NCBI RefSeq assembly: GCF_014529535.1
Contig: NC_050735.1
Location: forward strand, 3,596,001 to 3,660,000
Reading direction: 5' to 3'
Origin: Bradysia coprophila
Lineage: Eukaryota > Arthropoda > Insecta > Diptera > Sciaridae
DNA length: 64,000 nucleotides
Program-made: the position numbers and the translations under genes
The notes under the pieces: generated by a model
What the model saw: only the letters and a program-made list of their open reading frames with translations
Told to the model about the DNA's origin: nothing
Databases searched by the model: none
Part shown: positions 12,968 through 25,800 of the stretch, piece after piece
How the letters are laid out: each line of letters begins with the position of its first letter
How positions within the stretch are numbered: the stretch's first letter is position 1

Positions 12968-15900
12968 ATTAAATGGAAAATTGAAAATAAAATTAAGTGA
13001 GAGCAAAAGAGACCGAAATTTGAAAAGAAAACCTAAAATCCACACATACACACTGTACAGTTGATACATAAAATGAAATCAATATATAAATTAGGTAAGC
13101 CAGAGAAAATAAATTTAATTAGTTAGCATTACAAAAACAAAGTAAAACAAACAAGCAATTTTTTATAAATTCTTTTGTGATTCAAAAAATTATTAAATTT
13201 TAAAATTGCAATACGAACGAAAGTGTTTTCCGTATTTCAATTTTAAAATTGATAAAATATCTAAAATAGTACCTAAATAAATCATTAAATTAAATAATTT
13301 GAAGACAAAAAAAAAACAGAAAACTCTGTTAAAAACGTACATATATCCAATTTGAGCAATGTGGCCATGATTTTTATTTTTTATATTTCGATAAATAAAG
13401 TTTAAGATAGTGCGTGAAAGATAAAACATAAATAATTTAACAGTGAAAAAGCATTTATATACCAAAACGTAACTTTAGTAACAATATGCACCAAGCCATT
13501 AAATTACGAATTAATTCAATTATTTGCTCATATTAAAATCAAAAGAAACTAAACAAAAAAAAAACATTTTATTAAACAGAATCACATTATTTTTATCAAA
13601 ATATCGACTATAAATGTAATATCTATAACAAAGTCAATTTTCTCGGAAAATTCGTATAATCGATGGATCATGGATGGATAAACACACTTTTATCGGAACA
13701 ACATTTACATTTACACTCATGATGCATTTTATTCTTCAGCTTTCTTCACTACCCTTCCATGTTAGGCCAAAATTGCGTACCACATTGTATGCGTGTTTAG
13801 AAAAAGCTTTGAGGTTTTTTCGGATTCAATTCTAAAAGTGGAACACAAAAGAAGCTTAAACGAAAGCTTTTCAAAAGCAAAGAAAAACAAGTCCTTTTTT
13901 TTGCTTAACACGGCAGGACTGAGGGGAGAAGCACTTATTGGATTAATTTGGCCGAACAATTTTTTTTCTTTTGATTTCGGTTTGTGGTTCGACTTGTAGA
14001 GCTTAAGAGTTTTTAGCAAACCACTGGTTAATACTCAAAAAAAAAAACCTTTAAATCGTGTCACTGATTGGCTTTATACAAAATTAAAATCTATAAAGCT
14101 TGGCTCGTACAATTTTTTTATGACAGAAAATGCAAAAGCTCTACAACGTCATTCGGCCTGTCGATTTAAAAAAATGTTGCGTCGCACTCATATCTGAGAC
14201 TAATTTTACTAAATGTACCAAGAGAAATGTGTCACGACCCGATCATTGGTGTAACACGTGTTTCTCATTTAGTCGCTTCATTTTACCGACACTACCTGCT
14301 GGGAACAACCGTTATACTCTATGAAATTCAGAGACTGCTAAACGTGCTGTTTTGTTCGAATATTTTTGTAAAAAATTCATACTCCACAAAGATAAGGTAG
14401 TGCCACTTTTCAACGGACAATTTGAACAGAAAATCTTCCTAAATACAGCATCACCAATCAATGACCAACTAAGCATTGCGAAGATTTCTACTAGATTGAA
14501 AATTCTTAGAGTTGTTCTTAGTCGTCTCGAATCATCTTTCTTCCTTAAAATGTGGTGGTCAATATGACAAAAGCTTTTTTCCTACGATGCAAAAGCTTGT
14601 AAAAAATGTTGTTGAACGAGCAGTACCGATGTGGTGGAGAGTGTGGTATGATTCATCTATGTAAAGAAAAAAAAATCATCTGCATTTCACTTATTGTAAC
14701 TTCGAGCACATTTATGTAGACTTGGAACCATTGTCCATAACAATACTAATTTGAGATTGACTTGGTTAAGAATTTAAATGAAAAATCACGTACTAAACTG
14801 AACGCTAGTTTAACTCCGAAAACTGAAATATTTAAAAACTTCGAAAATCAAAAGAACCTTTTTCTTTTGCTGTTTCGGTCTTATGAATTTATTTTAAATT
14901 GAAGGCCGGTATACACTAACCCGTGCATTGAATTATCTCTTTGAGTTGTTAACGGTGTTTTTATTTCCGATCTTTTTGACGTTTGACCTGAAGAATATTT
15001 CCCGTCTGATATAGCGCTTGCCTAATGTACAGCCACTCAAAAAATCGGAAGGATTTCTGGTCTATAGACTAAAAGATTCTTGGTAATTATGCCATTTCTT
15101 CATAGGCGATGCGTGCAAGAAGAGAACGTAAACGTTTCTGAAGTTTTAAGTTAGTTATTTGACTAATAAAAGATATATTTTATTGCACGGATAAGTGTGT
15201 CCAGGCCATTATAAAATGTATTTGCATTGGTTTTTAATCAAATAAGAAACCTAAAAATTTTACTTAAAAATAAAGGCGATCATCTGTGATTTAAATTTGA
15301 TGTTGTAGCTCATGTAATCTATAATGTAAAACGTACACATTTTAATTTGAGTGTTTTATCAGTTTTTCATTACTTAAAAAAAGATTAAATAAAAAAACAA
15401 ATATAATTACATTGAAACAAAATGATGCTGTAGGTAGACTTTGCATCTATATTTTAGTACTGTATAGGTTGATGAAACTGTTTCAAACTCTTAAACCTGA
15501 AGTTTGTTCGCGTAAATGTATTTAGTTTAGCTTAAGTTACAAGAAGAAAAAAAAAGTTTATTGTTAAATCAAGTTCGTTAAAAGTTAAAATGGAAAGATA
15601 AAAACGATTTAAAATTTATGACAAAATAATTAACTAATAAAACGATTAAATTATCGATGATAATAGCTTTAAAGATTTGATTCACCGGAAACAAAACTGC
15701 ATTAATTAAATTAGCAAGAAAAAAAATATGACAAACTTCGATTAAGAAAAATGAAAAAAAAAAAAATTATAAAAAATGTTAAAATCTGTTTGCGGTAGGG
15801 CACTAACAATAAGGGGAGACCCTTACAAAATATAGCTGTTCCAGAGTCAATAGATATTCAACAAAAATTTGTTATTATTTCGGAAACCAACATTTTTTCA

Positions 15901-18430
15901 TTGAATTGGCACAATAACGAATTTCTTTATTAGGAAAATTAAGAACATTTTTGGTCAGAATTTTTTGTTTCTAGTTTAAAATGTGACAAGAACAAACATT
16001 CAGTGGTATCACACAAGTCCTTCAACGATAATTATTTCTGTTGTGTTAAAACAAAAACAAAAACTCACCGCGTTTGTGTCTTTGCTTTTGAAAAGCTTTT
16101 GAGGGCTTTAAGCCACTTTTTGTGTTCCGCTGAAATGATCCATTTTTCCAATGGAATCCAAAAGCTTTCGAAAGCTCTCTAAAGCTTGCATGCAATTTGA
16201 CACGTTATTTTTTCTATTTTGCTCTAATACATTTCTTATTTATCGCATATAAAGGAGAAAGTTATACCAAGCTCGTCGAAATTCTTATACGCACGAGATT
16301 GGAAATAAGACGAGCAGTTGGTGTGAGCAAGCTTAACGATCATCTCGACATAATAGTTAATGGTCCATCGATCCTATCTGTTCTTGTGGTCTGGCACCTG
16401 AGACTGGTGTATTTGCGATATCAATTATCTCATTTCTTCTTTATTGAACAGTGTTAAACAATCCAGACAACTAATTCTGCTGGTCGATCTTCTAGTCTTC
16501 CTTCTATTTTCTATCAAACACACTAAAATGATTTATCTTATGTGAATCACATTTGAATAATTTTCTCCACCAAATCCACTAAAATGTGTTTGACATTTTA
16601 ATGTTTTATCAGCTAGTTGCGCTAGTTTCACTCTACATTCAATTATTTGACATTTCGTGAGGAGATTGTGTATATAATCAACCAGAGAAAATATTAGGAG
16701 ATTATGTGCCGATCGCTCCATAGGATACCTTCGGTGAGTCCATTTTCATATAAAATATTTTTTGTGGACCCTTTATCCTAAAATCTATTCGGAACTCGTC
16801 AAGAAACATCCACATAGCTATTTGGGCAAGCATAATTACTGGTATAAATATTCTTTTGATCTATCCAATCATCTGTTACAAAATCTTTTAATTCATTAGT
16901 TTTAACAATAATTTTGTCAGACATACCTTGTAAACATGACCGAATCGTTTATATTATCTGTCGTGTCGATCAACTAGATGGCATAGCCTGATGTAAAAGG
17001 TGAATCTTTTGTTATTTATTTAAAGTGCAATGAACAGTCATCGTATCACGCTTGTGTATAATTGCAATTTTAAGTTTTATATATAAATAAAGTCACGAAA
17101 TAAAGCGATTATATTCTAAATAAATTTGATTTGCTATAAGAAAACATTTAAATCTAATTAATAGAGCTAACAACAAAGAAAAAATATTTAAATTAGCATC
17201 CATTTTGAAAATGTAATAAGAAAGAAAAGGAAAAAAAAATATTTTTGTTTCTCATAAAAATAGTAAGCATTCCATAATTAAATTAAAAATTGAAAAAAAA
17301 AATTAAATTTAACCTGCATCCAAACTATAAAAAAAAAATTAAAAAAATCAACAAAAATTTAATTAATAAATCGTCGTAAATGAATTTATTATTGAAAAAA
17401 ATGATATTATGATATAAATACAATTTGCAATAAGCTAAAAACAACACTGGTCCTTAAATAAGCTCACTACAAAATTTATATTTATAAAATAAATTTATGA
17501 AAAGTTATTAATTTTCAAAGATATACAAAGTTATATATATATTAAAAAAAACTTTAAAAAATATATATCGCGGATGCAGAGAGAATTTTAATCTCGATAA
17601 ATTAAAGTTGATAAATAAATTTGAGAGAGATAAAAAAAAAGTAAAATGGATAATAAGACGTCGTCGACGACACACAAATATATCGGAGACATTTCAAGTG
17701 AAGATCAAGTGCGAAATTGAAAACCAAAAATATATAAAAAAATTGTGTATTTTGAAGAATTTTTGCTTTTTCTTTTGCTAAATACAACTTACACTTAATA
17801 AAAGAACTGTTGTGAAAGCTTTACTAAAAAAGTAAATTTTATTTTATTGATTTTGGATGGAATGTCCTCAACTACGGTTTCAGAGTTTGCGTTAAATCTC
17901 AACCTTGCTCATTTTCTGCTTGGGATTTTACGAAACACAGTCTATAGATCTTTTCGGTTGACCACTGGCAGGACGATCGCAAACTTTTTGTCCAAACTAA
18001 ACACTTCTCAAAGAGGGGAAGTTTTGAAATATATTTTTTAGGAAAACGGTTAATATAGAAAATGCTAGTGGAAAATTGAACTAAACATTTATTAGCAACC
18101 GTGAAATGTTTATATTTGAAGTCAAGGAAAATAAAAGCGTTGAATCGCTGGAAATTCTCTAAAATTTGTTGCTGCATTTGCAGGAATTTAAATAACATTC
18201 CGATTTTGCGAGGTTGGGTATGATTAGTTTGCACACAAAATCGTCAAAGCAATCCACTGTGCTGTGCTGTCATCAGTTTCGAAAACCGAGTAGATCTAAT
18301 CTATAAATAGGGACATTGCGATTTTTACTTAAATTATAGGTTGCCAATAGGGTGATTAAGAGTTTCACTTATAGGTTGACGGAGAACTTGAAATTTACTA
18401 GGTCCCACCTATTGGGCGGGTCAGGTCCCT
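12968..18430. other. tipE 3' region and intergenic AT-rich DNA
   Basis: Very AT-rich with many AATAAA-like strings, so the true tipE cleavage site cannot be chosen. Blocks of 'aaagcttttcaaaagcaaag' near 13860-13885 recur inverted at about 16079-16101, perhaps the remains of a large TIR element. No coding exon or RNA gene was recognised. Confidence 0.4.
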
Positions 18431-18639
18431 TGACTGACACTTTTCTAAATGTATCTTTGACGTATTCATGAAAACTTGTCACATTTATTACATAATATAT
18501 TTACCACGCAAATGACAGTAAAATTTGTCACATTTTTTTTTCTTGGTTTTCTCTTATCGAGGGTAAGGTGGAATTATTTTTGACCACTTTTTGAGCTCTC
18601 AATTTTCTTTAAAATTTTCAATTTTCAAGATTTTCAATC

Positions 18640-19150
18640 AACCTCAAATCATAAATAAAATATGACTCGTGTAGATTACGACCCTCGCTTCGCTCTGACC
18701 GTAAACTTCCCACTCGTATGAGCTGTCTATTATTCTGTTTGATTGCATTTTTGGTACATCAGAGTAGATGCACAAAATTCACAAAATAAAAAAGTGCGAT
18801 AGATATTCGTCTCTAACACTTTTGCGTAAAAAAGGAAGTTCCCCGGTACTTAATATACCTTCACATGGTGACCAGGTAAAAAATTTACATAATTAGTTTT
18901 TGTTTCATCATTAAAAATAACTCAGTTTACCAATATTTTCGGTAAATTGGTACCACTCTAAAATGGTAAAGGGATTAAAAATATTTGTAAAAGGAGAAAT
19001 TTATTTGTAGACCGAGAAAAAATAATCACTCGATTTCCCATTCACAAAACCTTCAATCGTGAATAAAATGTTACGACTCGTGTGAATTACGGCCCTCGCT
19101 TCGCTCTGGCCGCAAACTTCACACTCGTAAAATTTTTACAATATTCTCTT
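18640..19150. repeat. Two direct copies of a TCGCTTCGCTCT-containing repeat
   Basis: About 60 bp at 18663-18723 and 19071-19131 are near-identical direct copies (shared 'ccctcgcttcgctctg' and flanks), about 408 bp apart. Similar 'gcttcgctctgg' strings occur at 24613 and 41690. No coding potential. Confidence 0.5.
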
Positions 19151-19354
19151 TGATTCATTTAATTCCATGTATTTAAAAAAAAAAACTTCAAAAATTAGTT
19201 GAGATAATTCATCTTATATTGCCTGTAAAAATTTAACTTTTTTATTAAAATTTCTTGCACTTTTTAATCAAAGTGTGCTAATTTGATAACAGGCATTTTG
19301 CTGGCGTAAGATGTGCTTGTAAAGGGAGTAAAAAACTACCTACTTGATAAATGA

Positions 19355-19742
19355 CAAACAACTTGATAGTCAACTATCAAATTTGATAGTCAACTATCAA
19401 ATTTGATAGTCAACTATCAAATTTGATAGTCAACTATCAAATTTGATAGTCAACTATCAAATTTGATAGTCAACTGTCAAGTTGTTAGTCAACTATCAAA
19501 TTTGATAGTTGACTAACAACTTGATAGTTGACTAACAACTTGATAGTTGAGTAACAACTTGATAGTTGACTAACAACTTGATAGTTGACTATCAAATTTG
19601 ATAGTCAACTATCAAATTTGATAGTCAACTGTCAAGTTGTTAGTCAACTATCAAATTTGATAGTCAACTATCAAGTTGTTAGTCAACTATCAAGTTGTTA
19701 GTCAACTATCAAATTTGATAGTCAACTATCAAGTTGTTAGCA
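19355..19742. repeat. 20-bp satellite with internal inversion
   Basis: A tandem array of the 20-bp unit caaatttgatagtcaactat and a variant containing 'caagttgttagtc'. The unit is itself a partial dyad. The variant units switch strand near 19500 ('gactaacaacttgatagtt') and back near 19600, so the array holds a head-to-head and a tail-to-tail junction. There are no unique spacers, which rules out a CRISPR-type array. Confidence 0.9.
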
Positions 19743-20147
19743 ACAGATGTTTACACGTTAGAAGATGGGCATCGAATGATGAAATTATTCTTCCTACTAG
19801 TTCCATGCACGTCGAAAACAAACTTATATGATTTACCCACACTACCAAACAAAATCAAATTTCATCAAAGTAATCTTTTTTAATTGAGGCTATGATCAAC
19901 AGTATAAGATCCCGTTTTTCTCGGATAGTTTCCAGATCCTTAGCCCTACATAGCCCATCTTCGAACTTAGCCTCGGGATTTTAATTCCACGTATTTAAAA
20001 AAAGAATCATCCAAATTGGTTGAGAATTACTCAAGTTATCGTGCCCTCAACGATTTTTTGTCACCCACATTTAACGTTTTTCATAGCATTTCATACATTT
20101 TCAATCACAGTGAACCTTTTTGTTACCCACATTTTTCGGTATTTTCT

Positions 20148-21532
20148 GGAAGCTGCGGGAATTTGCTCATAGATAGGCCTCACAGATAAATGGAATTTTT
20201 GGCTAATACTTAAAACATATAATTCCAGTCATTGAAAGAGTATTTAAAATTCCACGAATCAATGCTAACTTTTTGCATTATTGTTCTTTGAAGAACGAAT
20301 TAAGTACAATGACGCTCTTAACGATAAATCGAAAAATTAGAACGAAGTTCTGTGAGATATGAAATCTCAATATTCCCATCTGCGTAACAAGCGCCTTTTG
20401 CAATTAAACCAAAAAATTCATTTTATTATACGAGCCTATCACGCAATTTTTTTCGTTTTAATAATTTAAAATTAAACCTTTCCAGCTACCAGTCTAAATA
20501 AAAAAGACAAAATTTCGATTCTGTGGACAATAATCATTCAAAATCAAAATTATACACAAAAATGTGCGCCAACAATGCGAATTGAATGATTAAAGTGTGC
20601 GCACTCCAAACGTTTCAGATGTATGCATTGCACAGTGCTTTCTACGGCAATAAGATAGCCGTGCCTTTTTGCCCACAAATGTTCTCAGTGATATTTTGAC
20701 CAAAATATCCGATTAATCTTCACCAAACTTTAGAGAATGAAAGTTCCACACGACTTTTAGCGGTACTCCCCAAAAAAAGTTCAAAAAGTTTTGTTTTTGT
20801 TCCCGTACGGACTCTCTCAAAAGGGCATTTGGGGTGCTATATAGCACCCCAAATGCCCTTTTGAGAGAGTTCGTTTTCATAGTAAATATTAACTTTTTGA
20901 TTTGTTTTTTGGGAATATCGTTAAAAGTCGTGGGGAACTTTCATTCTCTAAAGTTTGGTGAAGATTGATCGGACATTTTGGTCAAAATATCACTCAGAAC
21001 ATTTGTGGGCAAAAAGGCACGGCTATCTTATTGCCGTAAAAAGCACTGTGCAATGCATACATCTGAAACGTTTGGAATGCGCACACTTTAATCATTCAAT
21101 TCGCATTGTTGGCGCGCATTTTTGTGTATAATTTTGATTTTGAATGATTATTGTTCACAGAATCGAAATTTTGTCTTTTTTATTTAGACTGGTAGCTGGT
21201 AGGTTTAATTTTAAATTATTAAAACGAAAAAAATTGCGTGATAGGCTCGTATAATAAAATGAATTTTTTGGTTTAATTGCAAAAGGCGCTTGTTACGCAG
21301 ATGGGAATATTGAGATTTCATATCTCACAGAACTTCGTTCTAATTTTTCGAGTTATCGTTAAGAGCGTCATTGTACTTAATTCGTTCTTCAAAGAACAAT
21401 AATGCAAAAAGTTAGCATTGATTCGTGGAATTTTAAATACACTTTCAATGACTGGAATTATATGTTTTAAGTATTAGCCAAAAATTCCATTTATCTGTGA
21501 GGCCTATCTATGAGCAAATTCCCGCAGCTTCC
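20148..21532. mobile_element. 1.39-kb near-perfect palindrome (foldback element)
   Basis: Two arms of about 690 bp meet at 20840/20841, where 60 bp (20811-20870) are perfectly palindromic around GGGGTGCTATATAGCACCCC. The outer ends read GGAAGCTGCGGG and CCCGCAGCTTCC. The arms differ at only scattered bases and about one indel, so the structure is young or kept alike by conversion. No coding capacity, and no clear target duplication at the ends I chose. A foldback transposon or a local inverted duplication would both fit. Confidence 0.85.
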
Positions 21533-22866
21533 TGGTGTAAGACCCTGACTTTCAGTCAAGGGAATAACTTGGCTCTACCTATACTTGGTATGGGTAAGTT
21601 AATTATTAAAGTTTTACGTCAACGGCCGATTGTAAAACTGATTACTATTCCGGACTCCTGAGGTCATGTGCTATGGCATGTTGGCATTTGGTGTGACTAA
21701 AATCAATCGAGTAAAAAATTAATTGTTTTTCTGTTGACATCGATTTGGTTGCAGTAGCGACATCTTTGAGTGAAATAAGTGAATCGATAGAGTTGATTTG
21801 TTTTTAAATGGAGCAATAAAAACTCAAGTAAAACACAACAGAAAATGTGTCGGTTTTTTTAAAATTCCACGTATTCGAACACGAAAGCTTGACTTTTTAT
21901 CACTTTTTATCAAGCATGAGTGGTACTCTAAATAGAGTACTGAAACAGAACAGTGTATCGAACAAATTTTGGCACTGTAAAAAATGTGGAAAATTTTTTC
22001 ATACAAAAAAGGACTCTATTTGGCAGCTGTCACTCGAAGCACTTTTGCTTGAAGTGCGTTGTCACTAGTGATATATACTACATGTGTCGAAAATCGTACT
22101 TTTCATGTTTCAAGCATTATTTTCGACTTTGGTTTTGCGTCGGATTTACACGAAATCTCTACTTTTCATCGGTTTATCCCTTGTCATGTTCAATTGCAAG
22201 GATCAAGTAACTATTGTTAAAATTCGAGGTTTACCTATTTGTCGGCTGAGAGAGTATTGTAACATAAGGACTAATCCCATGATGACATTCGCATCCACCT
22301 TTAACTCAACTTAACATTAGAATACGTGTTTGTACACGATGGCATCCGAATGTTACAATACTCTGGAGGCATACAAACATACCGAGAATATAAAAAAATC
22401 CTCATCGACTACATTTTGTTGAAATAATGCTTACTGCTCCCAAATCTGTTATTTGAAACTAGGTTCTGAAATAACAGGTGAGTTGATAACGACGGTGGTG
22501 GAACTTGGAAGTTAACTTTTTATATACTAAAAATTTAATGGGAAATATCCAGGGCCGGACTGGCTCGAGAAAGCCCTTCGGTCGCTATATCAAGAAACTT
22601 TTTAAATAGCCCATCGTTACTTTTGGTCATATCCATACAACTGAACCACTCAAATTTGGGTGGCATGTGCCTTCGTGTCTTACCTTGTTTTTTTTTCAAC
22701 CTATATTTGAAAACTGGTCTACAGCAAATATTTGGATTGAATTTTGCAAGAATATGAGTAAGTTCAAAAAATGTTTTTAAAAAGTTCCGAAGCTTCATAA
22801 ATTTCGGTGTGATGGGCAAGGTATGAGTCTGAGATTCGTTGATTTTAACATGATAAAAGATGTCCG
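21533..22866. other. pgant downstream region with a dispersed MITE
   Basis: Non-coding. It holds one copy of a small dispersed repeat at about 21900-22065 and a short inverted repeat ('gagagtattgtaacat' with its complement, about 22248-22363). The open frame at 22535-22891 on - overlaps the last pgant exon out of frame and is not used. Confidence 0.45.
21900..22065. mobile_element. Dispersed MITE, TACTCTAAATAGAGTACT family
   Basis: Contains the dyad TACTCTAAATAGAGTACT, then 'ggcactgtaaaaa', 'ctctatttggcagctgtcac' and a right end 'gcacttttgcttgaagtgcg'. Related copies lie at about 1695-1830, 27530-27690 (inverted) and 47080-47240. Confidence 0.6.
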
Positions 22867-25800
22867 TTAAAGTGCAGATATTAGATTCCAATTAAATGTG
22901 TCATTATCCGGATCACACTTTCCTAATTCAACTTTTCTCTTTTTGGCCTGCATGCAAAGTTTACTATCGACGTGTACTAGCCAATTTGTCTAAAAATATC
23001 AAATCTGTGAGTTGATACGATTGTAAGCAAATATTGCTAGTGGCTTTATGGATACCTTGTTATCATAATTCCATCGCGGTGCTTGTATGCACGTTACTGA
23101 AATTACAGATCTCTTATCTACGCCTAAGCACCGATCTTCAGTTGTAACAATTTTCTGTGCTTTTGTTAAACCTAAAACTTGATTTCCACCTTGATTGTGG
23201 CAGGATACAAGTTTTACTGGATCACCGACATTTCCACCACAGATATCTAAGCAGCGTTTTTTCGCCGGACTTTTAATCTGTAATTAGATTAAATAAATGA
23301 CAAAAATGCCTATGACCCAATGGGTTTAGAAAGGAATTCAGCGCGAAAAGTAAAAGTTTCGTTGTTTTTTTAGAGACAGGCACACACCTCGCCAAAATGA
23401 ATAAATTCATTATTCAAACAGCTTTCCGGATAGACATGTTTCAAATACCAACGGAAGTCTTTACACTTCAGTCGTTGCTTGAGTGCTACTCGCTCTGTTA
23501 TATTACCGCCTGAATGGTTTCTATTTCCTGAAAATCATCGACGTTAACCGATGATCGATAGGAAACCGTAAGAATTTTGTTACTCGGATTGACTGCATAA
23601 AGGATGTCCCTGAACTCCGGCATCCAGACGTCTATCAATCGTAAACCATTTCCCAATTTTATGGCCTCGGCATTCCCATCATAAGAGTAGGTCGATATTC
23701 GATATAAATGTGCGACATGAGAGCATGGAAGAATTTGCATTGAACCACCACATTGCCATACCTGTTATGGGTAGATAGAAGAAAATATGATTTTTCATAC
23801 TGGGTTTGGTGGCCTTCTTACCCTCAGTGACATTTCCATGTTTTCAGCACCCCATATATTCATACCTTCGTCATATGAACCAATTTCAAAGAAGAAATCT
23901 TTATCAATCGAAAAAGCACAACCGATCATTGTTGGCGTTCGAACTGGTGCTGTTTTATCCTTATGGGTTCGGATGAGTTCTCTCTCCGGAATGGGCCTCC
24001 TGATTTAAAAGAAAACCTTTTTAGTTGCATTTGAGAACCAGCCCCACAACTTGCCAGTTAAATATCAACGACATTCGAAATCCATTGATGTAAGTGGTCG
24101 CACGGTTGTAAGTGTAACTCATGTCAGCAGATGAAATTGGGTCTATTAGTGGTACTGCGACAACAGAACGATCATTTGCAATGCGTGCCAGTAATGGCTG
24201 GAGCCAGCCCATGCAGCATTCAATATGAGCGTCCAAAAATGTGAGGACCTGTCCCTGGAAGGTATTTAGAACAGTGAGCGTGTTAGTAGTTATTTTTTCA
24301 CGGGAAAAAGAAAGTAGGAAATTTCTTATCGAGGGTGTTGTCAATTTTCCAACACAACGTTGTTCACAAAAAGGTACCGCAGTTTCAGCTGAGGTTAGAA
24401 ATAGCATGTTACGTCACTGTTTGTAAATATTTGTTTAGGCAAGTGTGAGGTTTGCCGAAGACGAGTGGAGTAATCACACGTGCCTAAACAAGCATTTACA
24501 AGCAGTGATGTAACACATTTTACATGTTTGTGGATGGTAAGTGCATTTTCCCTGTCACAAGCAGTGATGTAAAGTGCACTTTACCGTGCATAAGCATGTA
24601 ATAGTTATTAGTTGCTTCGCTCTGGTGTCATAAACGCCTCATTTAGCAACTTGTTGCATACACCAAGCTTGTTGCAACAAACTGCGAAAAGTGAATGTTT
24701 GAAACTTCGGAAGCCTTTTTGTTTATCTCGCGAAAAGAAGTTGAAAATTGCATTTTCTCGGGTGACTCGACAACACATGAAATGTAGTTTCCAACTTTTC
24801 TTCCCTCGTTGGAGTGCGTTGATCATAGGTTATGAACAGTTTTTCTATTCAATATGATAATAATATTACATTACTTAACAATGGGGCATATGATGAAAAT
24901 GGTACTTCTTGTGTGAAATTTACCGATCGAGGCGTATTTGAGTAAGATATTTTATTAAAAAACTAGAGGTAAAGTTTTGGATCCGTGCAGTAAAGTTACC
25001 TTTACGTCTAGGGAAAGGAAACCGGAAGGCTTTTAACAATACCGGTTTTCGGTAATACCGGACACTGTATTACCGGTTTTCCATTGAATTTCTTTTTCTC
25101 CATGAATCTAAAATATAGTCGAATTTAATGTTTAGGATCATTTCAGACTGGTTTTAATGCAGATATCACTATTTTGAATACTTCGTTCAGTTTGAAAAAC
25201 TACTTCCATTGGGACCCCTTTAAATACAGTCATGAAGTAGATGCGGACAATCATTCTCTTACATTTTCGTGTTGTTTAAATTCCTTGGACCTCTTCTCAA
25301 ATTTAAGATCTGTGGATCCAATATGCAGAAGCGTTTACAAAATTGGTCGACATTCAATGAAATCAAAACATCTCTCAAGCAGCTACACAAATTCAAGTAG
25401 GGTCTGAGTATTCATTTTTTCTTACAAAAAATATACCAGAGAGTTTATCTTATTAATTTTCAAAAAAAGGGCTTTATCTGACACAGTTTCGTTTTGTATC
25501 GCTGTTCTAGAGACGCTTGTTTTGAATAAGATCAATGGTTTCAACTTTTCCAAAATTCCATAGTCGCTTACATTCCGCAGCTATGTATTCGGACGAAATT
25601 TTTAGTGTGCTTTTATACTTGTGAAATTTTTGGATAAAAAGAAACTGTGTACCGGAAATAGATCATTGTCAATGTCGTTTGAGATGTCAAATTGGCTGTC
25701 ATTTTCACAAAGCTAACCACAATGTTACAAAAATTTATATGGAGCTGTCATTGTTTGAGGTTAGCTTTGTGAAATTGACAACTAATTTGACACTATTTTG

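Noticed and set aside
19355..19742. CRISPR-like direct repeats
   Set aside because: There are no unique spacers and the units abut. This is a eukaryotic satellite.
22535..22891. 118-codon frame on - as the end of pgant
   Set aside because: It overlaps the true last exon in another frame. The in-frame exon (22989-22867) completes the lectin domain and ends in a stop.
24036..24052. GT donors after FNWQ in pgant exon 3
   Set aside because: All are in phase 0, while the downstream exon needs two bases from this exon. The GC donor fits frame, consensus and the conserved motif.
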